Positions 1 through 11,169 of a stretch of DNA of 64,000 bases are shown here, one piece after another. The stretch is from Coriaria nepalensis (Eukaryota; Streptophyta; Magnoliopsida; Cucurbitales; Coriariaceae). The stretch covers positions 22,661,501-22,725,500 of the forward strand of contig CP114481.1 of the NCBI GenBank assembly GCA_027186245.1, written 5' to 3'. A program made the translations under genes and the position numbers. The notes under the pieces are model-generated. The model saw only the letters and a list, made by a program, of their open reading frames with translations. It was not told where the DNA came from and ran no database searches. The stretch's first letter is position 1. Every line of letters starts with the position of its first letter.

Positions 1-533
1 TCAAAAAATTGAAAAGATTGAATGATATGCTTTTTAATGCTAAAATCATGGATTGTTGTCTTCGGTAGATTAATTGCAAGTGATGTAAGGAAATAATGTT
101 TGAAGGGCGAAAATAGAATTCCTTCAAATTAATTTAAAATGATTTAATGACTAGAAGAGACTCAGTGACATGACTTTAAGGCTAAACAAATGCATTGTTG
201 CCTTCAATAGATCAACTGCAAGTTATGAACGAAAGTCAAGTTTAACGGCCAAATTTCGTTCGAAAGGATATAGAAAGATTTAATGACTAAAAGAGACGCA
301 ATAATATGACTTTAAGGCTTAAAATTGAATAGTTGCCTTCAATAGATCAAGTGCAAGTTATGCATGAAAGTCATGTTTGAAATACAAATAGAATTGGTTC
401 GAAGTTCCTTCCAACAATTTAATGAATGAAAAGACTGAGTGATATGCTTTTTAATGCTAAAATAATGCATTGTTGTCTTCTGGTGATTAATTGCAAGTTA
501 TGTATGAAAATAATGTTTGAAGGGCGAAAATAG

Positions 534-547
534 AATTCGTTCGAATT
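534..547. other. Short dyad AATTCG-TT-CGAATT in A monomers (example)
   Basis: Two 6-bp arms that are exact reverse complements flank TT. The left arm overlaps an EcoRI site (GAATTC at 533-538). Many A monomers keep the dyad; others lose it by changes such as gatttcgttcg or gaatttgttcg. EcoRI would therefore give a ladder of 419 bp and multiples. Confidence 0.7.
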
Positions 548-1089
548 AATTTAGAATGATTTAATGACTAGAAGAGACTCAGTGACATGACTTTAAGGCT
601 AAACAAATGCATTGTTGCGTTCAATAGATCAACTGCAAGTTACGCACGAAAGTCATGTCTGAAAGCTGAATTTCGTTCGAAGTGATTTAGAATGATTTAC
701 TGACTAAAAGAGATGCAAAAATATGACTTTAAGGCTAAAACATGCATAGTTTCCATCAATAGATCAATTGCAAGTTAACCAAGAGAGTCGCGTTTTAAAT
801 GCAAAAAGAGAATTGGTTCGAAGTGCCTTAAAACAATTTAATGGTCGAAAAGACTGAGTGATGTGCTTTTTAATGGTAAAATAATTCATTGTTGTCTTCA
901 ATAGATTAATTACAAGTTATGTAGGAACATAATGTTTGAAGGGCGAAAATAGAATTCGTTCGAATTAATTTTGAATGACTTAATGACTAAAAGAGACTTA
1001 GTGACATGACTTTAAGGCTAAACAAATGCATTGTTGCCTTCAATAGATCAACTGCAAGTTATGCACGAAAGTCATGTTTAAAGGCCGAA

Positions 1090-1106
1090 TTTCGTTCGAA
1101 GTGATT
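1090..1106 (+). other. CENP-B-box-like 17-mer in B monomers (example)
   Basis: TTTCGTTCGAAGTGATT aligned with the mammalian CENP-B box YTTCGTTGGAARCGGGA matches at 12 of 17 positions. TTCG and the central A agree, but of the final essential CGGG only one base does. Most B monomers have this 17-mer. Strict box criteria are not met, so binding is doubtful; the resemblance is only noted. Confidence 0.35.
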
Positions 1107-1408
1107 TAGAATGATTTACTGACTAAAAGAGATACAAAAATATGACTTTAAGGCTAAAAATTGCATAGTTGCCATCAATAGATCAATTGCAAGTTATGCA
1201 TGAAAGTCGTGTTTTAAATGCAAAAAGAGAATTGGTTTGAAGAGCCTTTAAACAATTTCATGATTGAAAAGACTGAGTGATATGCTTTTTAATGGTAAAA
1301 TAATTCACTGGTGTCTTCAATAGATTAATTAAAAGTTATGTAAGAAAATAATGTCTGAAGGGCGAAAATAGATTTTGTTCGAATTAATTTAGAATGATTT
1401 AATGACTA

Positions 1409-1548
1409 GAGGAGACTCAGTGACATGACTTTAAGGCTAAAAAATACATAGTTGCCATCAATAGATCAATTGCAAGTTATGCATGAAAGTCGCGTTTTAA
1501 ATGCAAAAAGAGAATTGGTTCGAAGTGCCTTCAAACAATATAATGATT
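1409..1548 (+). repeat. B/C chimeric monomer in 2787-bp HOR copy 1
   Basis: The unit opens as a B monomer (gaggagactcagtgacatga) and after the shared stretch ctttaaggctaaa switches to C sequence (atacatagttgccatcaa, then gtcgcgttttaaatgc and a C tail). It directly follows an A monomer, so one B-to-C equivalent (about 279 bp) is missing and the A-A spacing is 283 bp. The switch lies where B and C are nearly identical, as expected from unequal exchange between neighbouring monomers. Confidence 0.9.
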
Positions 1549-1967
1549 GAAAAGACTGAGTGATATGCTTTTTAATGGTAAAATAATTCATTGTTGTCTT
1601 CAATAGATTAATTAAAAGTTATGTAAGAAAATAATGTTTGAAGGGCGAAAATAGATTTCGTTCGAATTAATTTAGAATGATTTAATGACTAGAAGAGACT
1701 CAGTGACATGACTATAAGGCTAAATAAATGCATTGTTGCCTTCAATAGATCAATTGCAAGTTATGCACGAAAGTCATGTTTAAAGGCCGAATTTCGTTCG
1801 AAATAATTTAGAATGATTTACTGAATAAAAGAGACGCAAAAATATGACTTTCAGGCCAAAAAATGCATAGTTGCCATCAATAGATCAATTGCAAGTTATG
1901 CATGAAAGTCGCGTTTTAAATGCAAAAAGAGAATTGGTTCGAAGTGCCTTCAAACAATTTAATGGTT

Positions 1968-2110
1968 GAAAAGACTGAGTGATATGCTTTTTAATGGTAA
2001 AATAATTCATTGTTGTCTTCAATAGATTAATTAAAAGTTATGTAAGAAAATAATGTTTGAAGGGCGAAAATAGATTTCGTTCGAATTAATTTAGAATCAT
2101 TTAATGACTA
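1968..2110 (+). repeat. Reference A monomer (143 bp)
   Basis: This is the first third of the reference trimer. It starts at gaaaagactgagtgatatgc and ends at tttaatgacta. It aligns with B and C through the core ttcaatagattaa and the segment cgttcgaa near its 3' end. A is the longest and most AT-rich monomer (35 G+C in 143 by hand count of a consensus). It exists in several subtypes: one with taatggtaaaataattcattg and attaaaagttatg, another with taatgctaaaatcatgcattg and cggtagattaattgcaag. These subtypes are useful for tracing exchange. Confidence 0.9.
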
Positions 2111-2246
2111 GAAGAGACTCAGTGACATGACTATAAGGCTAAATAAATGCATTGTTGCCTTCAATAGATCAATTGCAAGTTATGCACGAAAGTCATGTTT
2201 AAAGGCCGAATTTCGTTCGAAATGATTTAGAATGATTTACTGAATA
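2111..2246 (+). repeat. Reference B monomer (136 bp)
   Basis: This is the middle third of the reference trimer, from gaagagactcagtgacatga to the end of gatttactgaata (usually gatttactgacta). It carries gttgccttcaatagatcaa, then gttatgcacgaaagtcatg, and a CpG-bearing stretch ggccgaatttcgttcgaa. It is the shortest and most GC-rich monomer (50 G+C in 136 in a consensus). Most B copies read ttcgttcgaagtgattt; this copy has aatgattt instead of agtgattt. Confidence 0.9.
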
Positions 2247-2386
2247 AAAGAGACGCAAAAATATGACTTTCAGGCCAAAAAATGCATAGTTGCCATCAAT
2301 AGATTAATTGCAAGTTATGCATGAAAGTCGCGTTTTAAATGTAAAAAGAGAATTGGTTCGAAGTGCCTTGAAACAATATAATGATT
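2247..2386 (+). repeat. Reference C monomer (140 bp)
   Basis: This is the last third of the reference trimer, from aaaagagacgcaaaaatatg to caatataatgatt (usually caatttaatggtt). Its typical features are atgcatag before the core, gttatgcatgaaagtcgcg after it, and aaaaagagaattggttcgaa near the end. The two ATGCAT sites flank the core and form part of an inverted repeat. A (143), B (136) and C (140) add up exactly to 419 bp. Confidence 0.9.
2282..2322. other. Imperfect inverted repeat around the C core (example)
   Basis: ATGCATAGTTGC (2282-2293) and GCAAGTTATGCAT (2310-2322) are near reverse complements, with one mismatch and one extra base, separated by 16 bases. The DNA could form a hairpin or cruciform with a stem of about 12 bp. 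The arrangement is present in most C monomers, so it recurs about every 419 bp. It could also be a by-product of AT-rich composition; it is not evidence of a terminator or RNA gene here. Confidence 0.7.
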
Positions 2387-2787
2387 GAAAAGACTGAGTG
2401 ATATGCTTTTTAATGGTAAAATAATTCATTGTTGTCTTCAATAGATTAATTAAAAGTTATGTAAGAAAATAATGTTCGAAGGGCGAAAATAGATTTCGTT
2501 CGAATTAATTTAGAATGATTTAATGACTAGAAGAGACTCAGTGACATGACTTTAAGGCTAAATAAATGCATTCTTGCCTTCAATAGATCAACTGCAAGTT
2601 ATGCACGAAAGTCATGTTTAAAGGCCGAATTTCGTTCGAAATGATTTAGAATGATTTACTGACTAAATGAAACGCAAAAATATGACTTTAAGGCTAAAAA
2701 ATGCATAGTTGCCATCAATAGAGCAATTGCAAGTTATGAATGAAAGTCGCGTTTTAAATGCAAAAAGAGAATTGGTTAGAAGTGCCC

Positions 2788-5574
2788 TCAAAAAATTGAA
2801 AAGATTGAATGATATGCTTTTTAATGCTAAAATCATGGATTGTTGTCTTCGGTAGATTAATTGCAAGTGATGTAAGGAAATAATGTTTGAAGGGCGAAAA
2901 TAGAATTCCATCAAATTAATTTAGAATGATTTAATGACTAGAAGAGACTCAGTGACATGACTTTAAGGCTAAACAAATGCATTGTTGCCTTCAATAGATC
3001 AACTGCAAGTTATGAACGAAAGTCAAGTTTAACGGCCAAATTTCGTTCGAAAGGATATAGAAAGATTTAATGACTAAAAGAGACGCAATAATATGACTTT
3101 AAGGCTTAAAATTGAATAGTTGCCTTCAATAGATCAAGTGCAAGTTATGCATGAAAGTCATGTTTGAAATACAAATAGAATTGGTTCGAAGTTCCTTCCA
3201 ACAATTTAATGAATGAAAAGACTGAGTGATATGCTTTTTAATGCTAAAATAATGCATTGTTGTCTTCTGGTGATTAATTGCAAGTTATGTATGAAAATAA
3301 TGTTTGAAGGGCGAAAATAGAATTCGTTCGAATTAATTTAGAATGATTTAATGACTAGAAGAGACTCAGTGACATGACTTTAAGGCTAAACAAATGCATT
3401 GTTGCGTTCAATAGATCAACTGCAAGTTACGCACGAAAGTCATGTCTGAAAGCTGAATTTCGTTCGAAGTGATTTAGAATGATTTACTGACTAAAAGAGA
3501 TGCAAAAATATGACTTTAAGGCTAAAACATGCATAGTTTCCATCAATAGATCAATTGCAAGTTAACCAAGAGAGTCGCGTTTTAAATGCAAAAAGAGAAT
3601 TGGTTCGAAGTGCCTTAAAACAATTTAATGGTCGAAAAGACTGAGTGATGTGCTTTTTAATGGTAAAATAATTCATTGTTGTCTTCAATAGATTAATTAC
3701 AAGTTATGTAGGAACATAATGTTTGAAGGGCGAAAATAGAATTCGTTCGAATTAATTTTGAATGACTTAATGACTAAAAGAGACTTAGTGACATGACTTT
3801 AAGGCTAAACAAATGCATTGTTGCCTTCAATAGATCAACTGCAAGTTATGCACGAAAGTCATGTTTAAAGGCCGAATTTCGTTCGAAGTGATTTAGAATG
3901 ATTTACTGACTAAAAGAGATACAAAAATATGACTTTAAGGCTAAAAATTGCATAGTTGCCATCAATAGATCAATTGCAAGTTATGCATGAAAGTCGTGTT
4001 TTAAATGCAAAAAGAGAATTGGTTTGAAGAGCCTTTAAACAATTTCATGATTGAAAAGACTGAGTGATATGCTTTTTAATGGTAAAATAATTCACTGGTG
4101 TCTTCAATAGATTAATTAAAAGTTATGTAAGAAAATAATGTCTGAAGGGCGAAAATAGATTTTGTTCGAATTAATTTAGAATGATTTAATGACTAGAGGA
4201 GACTCAGTGACATGACTTTAAGGCTAAAAAATACATAGTTGCCATCAATAGATCAATTGCAAGTTATGCATGAAAGTCGCGTTTTAAATGCAAAAAGAGA
4301 ATTGGTTCGAAGTGCCTTCAAACAATATAATGATTGAAAAGACTGAGTGATATGCTTTTTAATGGTAAAATAATTCATTGTTGTCTTCAATAGATTAATT
4401 AAAAGTTATGTAAGAAAATAATGTTTGAAGGGCGAAAATAGATTTCGTTCGAATTAATTTAGAATGATTTAATGACTAGAAGAGACTCAGTGACATGACT
4501 ATAAGGCTAAATAAATGCATTGTTGCCTTCAATAGATCAATTGCAAGTTATGCACGAAAGTCATGTTTAAAGGCCGAATTTCGTTCGAAATAATTTAGAA
4601 TGATTTACTGAATAAAAGAGACGCAAAAATATGACTTTCAGGCCAAAAAATGCATAGTTGCCATCAATAGATCAATTGCAAGTTATGCATGAAAGTCGCG
4701 TTTTAAATGCAAAAAGAGAATTGGTTCGAAGTGCCTTCAAACAATTTAATGGTTGAAAAGACTGAGTGATATGCTTTTTAATGGTAAAATAATTCATTGT
4801 TGTCTTCAATAGATTAATTAAAAGTTATGTAAGAAAATAATGTTTGAAGGGCGAAAATAGATTTCGTTCGAATTAATTTAGAATCATTTAATGACTAGAA
4901 GAGACTCAGTGACATGACTATAAGGCTAAATAAATGCATTGTTGCCTTCAATAGATCAATTGCAAGTTATGCACGAAAGTCATGTTTAAAGGCCGAATTT
5001 CGTTCGAAATGATTTAGAATGATTTACTGAATAAAAGAGACGCAAAAATATGACTTTCAGGCCAAAAAATGCATAGTTGCCATCAATAGATTAATTGCAA
5101 GTTATGCATGAAAGTCGCGTTTTAAATGTAAAAAGAGAATTGGTTCGAAGTGCCTTGAAACAATATAATGATTGAAAAGACTGAGTGATATGCTTTTTAA
5201 TGGTAAAATAATTCATTGTTGTCTTCAATAGATTAATTAAAAGTTATGTAAGAAAATAATGTTCGAAGGGCGAAAATAGATTTCGTTCGAATTAATTTAG
5301 AATGATTTAATGACTAGAAGAGACTCAGTGACATGACTTTAAGGCTAAATAAATGCATTCTTGCCTTCAATAGATCAACTGCAAGTTATGCACGAAAGTC
5401 ATGTTTAAAGGCCGAATTTCGTTCGAAATGATTTAGAATGATTTACTGACTAAATGAAACGCAAAAATATGACTTTAAGGCTAAAAAATGCATAGTTGCC
5501 ATCAATAGAGCAATTGCAAGTTATGAATGAAAGTCGCGTTTTAAATGCAAAAAGAGAATTGGTTAGAAGTGCCC
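2788..5574 (+). repeat. 2787-bp HOR, copy 2
   Basis: This copy repeats 1-2787 at an offset of exactly 2787 bp, including the chimeric monomer at 4196 and the shortened C tail near 5574. It differs from copy 1 at 2910 (a instead of t) and 2924 (g instead of a). Copy 3 shares both of these states, so copy 1 is the odd one out at these sites. The near-identity points to a very recent duplication or to conversion. Confidence 0.93.
4196..4335 (+). repeat. B/C chimeric monomer in 2787-bp HOR copy 2
   Basis: This is the same chimera as at 1409-1548, at an offset of 2787 bp. The chimera therefore predates the HOR duplication. The corresponding place in copy 3 (from 6983) holds a normal B monomer instead. 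Confidence 0.9.
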
Positions 5575-7000
5575 TCAAAAAATTGAAAAGATTGAATGAT
5601 ATGCTTTTTAATGCTAAAATCATGGATTGTTGTCTTCGGTAGATTAATTGCAAGTGATGTAAGGAAATAATGTTTGAAGGGCGAAAATAGAATTCCATCA
5701 AATTAATTTAGAATGATTTAATGACTAGAAGAGACTCAGTGACATGACTTTAAGGCTAAACAAATGCATTGTTGCCTTCAATAGATCAACTGCAAGTTAT
5801 GAACGAAAGTCAAGTTTAACGGCCAAATTTCGTTCGAAAGGATATAGAAAGATTTAATGACTAAAAGAGACGCAATAATATGACTTTAAGGCTTAAAATT
5901 GAATAGTTGCCTTCAATAGATCAAGTGCAAGTTATGCATGAAAGTCATGTTTGAAATACAAATAGAATTGGTTCGAAGTTCCTTCCAACAATTTAATGAA
6001 TGAAAAGACTGAGTGATATGCTTTTTAATGCTAAAATAATGCATTGTTGTCTTCTGGTGATTAATTGCAAGTTATGTATGAAAATAATGTTTGAAGGGCG
6101 AAAATAGAATTCGTTCGAATTAATTTAGAATGATTTAATGACTAGAAGAGACTCAGTGACATGACTTTAAGGCTAAACAAATGCATTGTTGCGTTCAATA
6201 GATCAACTGCAAGTTACGCACGAAAGTCATGTCTGAAAGCTGAATTTCGTTCGAAGTGATTTAGAATGATTTACTGACTAAAAGAGATGCAAAAATATGA
6301 CTTTAAGGCTAAAACATGCATAGTTTCCATCAATAGATCAATTGCAAGTTAACCAAGAGAGTCGCGTTTTAAATGCAAAAAGAGAATTGGTTCGAAGTGC
6401 CTTAAAACAATTTAATGGTCGAAAAGACTGAGTGATGTGCTTTTTAATGGTAAAATAATTCATTGTTGTCTTCAATAGATTAATTACAAGTTATGTAGGA
6501 ACATAATGTTTGAAGGGCGAAAATAGAATTCGTTCGAATTAATTTTGAATGACTTAATGACTAAAAGAGACTTAGTGACATGACTTTAAGGCTAAACAAA
6601 TGCATTGTTGCCTTCAATAGATCAACTGCAAGTTATGCACGAAAGTCATGTTTAAAGGCCGAATTTCGTTCGAAGTGATTTAGAATGATTTACTGACTAA
6701 AAGAGATACAAAAATATGACTTTAAGGCTAAAAATTGCATAGTTGCCATCAATAGATCAATTGCAAGTTATGCATGAAAGTCGTGTTTTAAATGCAAAAA
6801 GAGAATTGGTTTGAAGAGCCTTTAAACAATTTCATGATTGAAAAGACTGAGTGATATGCTTTTTAATGGTAAAATAATTCACTGGTGTCTTCAATAGATT
6901 AATTAAAAGTTATGTAAGAAAATAATGTCTGAAGGGCGAAAATAGATTTTGTTCGAATTAATTTAGAATGATTTAATGACTAGAGGAGACTCAGTGACAT
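5575..7000 (+). repeat. 2787-bp HOR, partial copy 3 (1426 bp)
   Basis: This copy follows copy 2 in register and carries the HOR-specific variants, such as aaccaagagagtcgcg near 6352 and ttcactggtgtcttc near 6878. Identity ends at 7000, inside the monomer that is a B/C chimera in copies 1 and 2. Here that monomer continues as an ordinary B and leads into the next HOR family. The edge is shared with the 4187-bp HOR, so it can slide by tens of bases. Confidence 0.9.
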
Positions 7001-10000
7001 AACTTAAAGGCTAAACAAATGCATTGTTGCCTTCAATAGATCAACTGCAAGTTATGCACGAAAGTCATGTTTGAAAGCTGAATTTCGTTCGAAGTGATTT
7101 AGAATGATTTACTGACTAAAAGAGACGCAAAAATATGACTTTAAGGCTAAAAAATGCATAGTTGCCGTCAATAGATCAACTCCAAGTTATGCCTGAAAGT
7201 CGTGTTTTAAATGCAAAAAGAGAATTGGTTCGAAGTCCCCTCAAACAATTTAATGATTGAAAAGACTGAGTGATATGCTTCTTAATGCTAAAATAATGCA
7301 TTGTTGTCTTCAATAGATTAATTAAAAGTTATGTAAGAAAATAATGTTTGAAGGGTGAAAATAGATTTTGTTCGAATTAATTTAGAATGATTTAATGACT
7401 AGAGGAGACTCAGTGACATGACTTAAAGGCTAAACAAATGCATTGTTGCCTTCAATAGATCAACTGCAAGTTATGCATGAAAGTCATGTTTAAAGGCCAA
7501 ATTTCGTTCGGAGTGATTTAGAATGATTTACTGACTAAAAGAGATGCAAAAATACGACTTTAAGGGTAAAAATTGTATACTTTCCATCAATAGATCAATT
7601 GCAAGTTATGCATGAAAGTCGCGTTTTAAAAGCAAAAAGAGAATTGGTTCGAAGTGCCTTCAAACAATTTAATGGTTGAAAAGACTGAGTGATATTTTTT
7701 TTAATGGTAAAATAATTCATTGTTGTGTTCAATAGATTAATTACAAGTTATGTAAGAAAATAATGTTTGAAGGGCAAAAATAGAATTCGTTCGAATTCAT
7801 TTAGAATGATTTAATTACTAGAAGAGACTTAGTGACATGACCTTAAGGCTAAACAAATGCATTGTTCCCTTCAATAGATCAACTGAAAGTTACGCACGAA
7901 AGTCATGTTTAAGGGCTGAATTTCGTTCGAAGTGATTTAGAATGATTTACTGACTAAATGAGACGCAAAAATATGACTTTCTGTTAAAAAATGCATAGTT
8001 GCCATCAATAGATCAATTGCAAGTTATGCATGAAAGTCGCGTTTTAAATGCAAAAAGAGAATTGGTTCGAAGTGCCTTCAAACAATTTAATGGTCGAAAA
8101 GATTGAGTGATGTGCTTTTTAATGGTAAAATAATTCATTGTTGTCTTCAATAGATTAATTACAAGTTATGTCAGAAAATAATGTTTGAAGGGCAAAAATA
8201 GAATTTGCTCGAATTCATTTAGAATGATTTAATGACTAGAAGAGACTCAGTGACATGATCTTAAGGCTAAACAAATGCATTGTTGCCTTCAATAGATCAA
8301 CTGAAAGTTACGCACGAAAGTCATGTTTAAAGGCTGAATTTCGTTCGAAGTGATTTAGAATGATTTACTGACTAAATGAGACGCAAAAATATGACTTGAA
8401 GGCTAAAAAATGCATAGTTGCCATCAATAGATCAATTGCAAGTTATGCATGAGAGTCGCGTTTTAAATGCAAAAAGAGAATTGGTTCGAAGTGCCTTCAA
8501 ACAATTTAATGGTCGAAAAGACTGAGTGATGTGCTTTTTAATGGTAAAATAATTCATTGTTGTCTTCAATAGATTAATTACAAGTTATGTAAGAAAATAA
8601 TGTTTGAAGGGCGAAAATAAAATTCGTTCGAATTAATTTAGAATGATTTAATGACTAGAAGAGACTTAGTGACATGACTTTAAGGCTAAACAAATGCATT
8701 GTTGCCTTCAATAAATCAACTGCAAGTTATGCACGAAAGTCATGTTCAAAGGCTCAATTTCGTTCGAAGTGATTAAGAATGATTTACTGACTAAAAGAGA
8801 CGCAAAAATATGACTTTAAGGCTAAAAAATGCATAGTTGCCATCAATAGATCAACTCCAAGTTATGCCTGAAAGTCGTGTTTTAAATGCAAAAAGAGAAT
8901 TGGTTCGAAGTCCCCTCAAACAATTTAATGATTGAAAAGACTGAGTGATATGCTTCTTAATGCTAAAATAATGCATTGTTGTCTTCAATAGATTAATTAA
9001 AAGTTATGTAAGAAAATAATGTCTGAAGGGCGAAAATAGATTTTGTTCGAATTAATTTAGAATGATTTAATGACTAGAGGAGACTCAGTGACATGACTTA
9101 AAGGCTAAACAAATGCATTGTTGCCTTCAATAGATCAACTGAAAGTTATGCACGAAAGTCATGTTTAAAGGCCCAATTTCGTTCGAAGTGATTTAGAATG
9201 ATTTACTGACTAAAAGAGATGCAAAAATATGACTTTAAGGGTAAAAATTGTATAGTTGCCATCAATAGATCAATTGCAAGTTATGCATGAAAGTCGCGTT
9301 TTAAAAGCAAAAAGAGAATTGGTTCGAAGTGCCTTCAAACAATTTAATGGTTGAAAAGACTGAGTGATATTTTTTTTAATGGTAAAATAATTCATTGTTG
9401 TGTTCAATAGATTAATTACAAGTTATGTAAGAAAATAATGTTTGAAGGGCAAAAATAGAATTCGTTCGAATTCATTTAGAATGATTTAATGACTAGAAGA
9501 GACTCAGTGACATGACCTTAAGCCTAAACAAATGCATTGTTGCCTTCAATAGATCAACTGAAAGTTACGCACGAAAGTCATGTTTAAGGGCTGAATTTCG
9601 TTCGAAGTGATTTAGAATGATTTACTGACTAAATGAGACGCAAAAATATGACTTTACGTTAAAAAATGCATAGTTGCCATCAATAGATCAATTGCAAGTT
9701 ATGCATGAGAGTCGCGTTTTAAATGCAAAAAGAGAATTGGTTCGAAGTGCCTTCAAACAATTTAATGGTCGATAAGACTGAGTGATGTGCTTTTTAATGG
9801 TAAAATAATTCATTGTTGTCTTCAATAGATTAATTAAAAGTTATGTAAGAAAATAATGTTTGAAGGGCGAAAATAGATTTCGTTCGAATTTATTTAGAAT
9901 GATTTAATGACTAGAAGAGACTTAGTGACATGACTTTCAGGCTAAACAAATGCATTGTTGCCTTCAATAGATCAACTGCAAGTTATACACGAAAGTCATG

Positions 10001-11169
10001 TTCAAAAGCTGAATTTCGTTCGAAGTGATTTAGAATGATTTACTGACTAAAAGAGACGCAAAAATATGACTTTAAGGCTAAAAAATGCATAGTTGCCATC
10101 ATTAGATCAATTGCAAGTTATGCATGAAAGTCGCGTTTTAAATGCAAAAAGAGAATTGGTTCGAAGTGCCTTCAAACAATTTAATTGTTGAAAAGACTGA
10201 GTGATATGCTTTTTAATCGTAAAATAATTCATTGTTGTCTTCAATAGATTAATTAAAAGTTATGTAAGAAAATAATGTTTGAAGGGCGAAAATAGATTTC
10301 GTTCGAATTAATTTAGAATGATTTAATGACTAGAGGAGACTCAGTGACATAACTTAAAGGCTAAACAAATGCATTGTTGCCTTCAATAGAACAATTACAA
10401 GTTATGCACGAAGGTCATGTTTAAAGGTCGAATTTCGTTCAAAGTGATTTAGAAAGATTTACTGACTAAAAGAGATGCAAAAATATGACTTTAAGGCCAA
10501 AAAATGCATAGTTGCCATCAATAGATCAATTGTAAGTTATGCATGAAAGTCGCATTTTAAAAGCAAAAAGAGAATTGGTTCGAAGTTCCTTCAAACAATT
10601 TAATGGTTGAAAAGACTGAGTGATATTTTTTTGAATGGTAAAATAATTCATTGTTGTGTTCAATAGATTAATTACAAGTTATGTAAGAAAATAATGTTTG
10701 AAGGGCAAAAATAGAATTCGTTCGAATTCATTTAGAATGATTTAATTACTAGAAGAGACTTAGTGACATGACCTTAAGGCTAAACAAATGCATTGTTCCC
10801 TTAAATAGATCAACTGAAAGTTACGCACGAAAGTCATGTTTAAGGGCTGAATTTCGTTCGAAGTGATTTAGAATGATTTACTGACTAAATGAGACGCAAA
10901 AATATGACTTTATGTTAAAAAATGCATAGTTGCCATCAATAGATCAATTGCAAGTTTTGCATGAGAGTCGCATTTTAAATGCAAAAAGAGAATTGGTTCG
11001 AAGTGCCTTCAAACAATTTAATGGTCGAAAAGATTGAGTGATGTGCTTTTTAATGGTAAAATAATTCATTGTTGTCTTCAATAGATTAATTAAAAGTTAT
11101 GTAAGAAAATAATGTTTGAAGGGCGAAAATAGATTTTGTTCGAATTAATTTAGAATGATTTAATGACTA
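6983..11169 (+). repeat. 4187-bp HOR, copy 1
   Basis: Ten trimers; the next copy starts at 11170, with both copies opening gaggagactcagtgacataa. Marker variants such as gttgccgtcaatagatcaac near 7161 and 11348 give the 4187-bp offset. Inside it a four-trimer block is itself repeated at about 1675 bp, for example tccaagttatgcctg at 7181 and 8856. A variant A monomer with a long T run after gtgata recurs near 7694 and 9368. Confidence 0.88.

Larger units (their letters stand above)
1..2787 (+). repeat. 2787-bp HOR, copy 1
   Basis: This is the first copy of a 20-monomer higher-order repeat. A monomers begin at 11, 428, 847, 1266, 1549, 1968 and 2387, and the next at 2798. The spacings are therefore 417, 419, 419, 283, 419, 419 and 411. 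The 283-bp step is a dimer with a B/C chimera. The 411-bp step reflects an 8-bp loss in the last C monomer, where gccctcaaaaaattgaaaag replaces the longer usual junction. By eye only two substitutions separate this copy from copy 2 (positions 123 and 137). The left edge is set by the window, not by biology. Confidence 0.93.

Noticed and set aside
2282..2322. Hairpin as a transcription terminator or small RNA gene
   Set aside because: The stem is imperfect, is not followed by a consistent T run, and is present in nearly every trimer without a gene nearby.
2663..2914. 83-codon minus-strand open frame, repeated at 5450-5701
   Set aside because: It lies wholly in C and A monomers of the satellite and exists because a shortened C tail joins frames. 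It has no domain and no independent conservation, and its copies are just HOR copies. Not a gene.
7694..7702. T-run in a variant A monomer as a promoter or Pol III terminator
   Set aside because: It is a local change of gtgatatgcttttt in some A monomers, copied with the HOR. No A/B box or other promoter element accompanies it.
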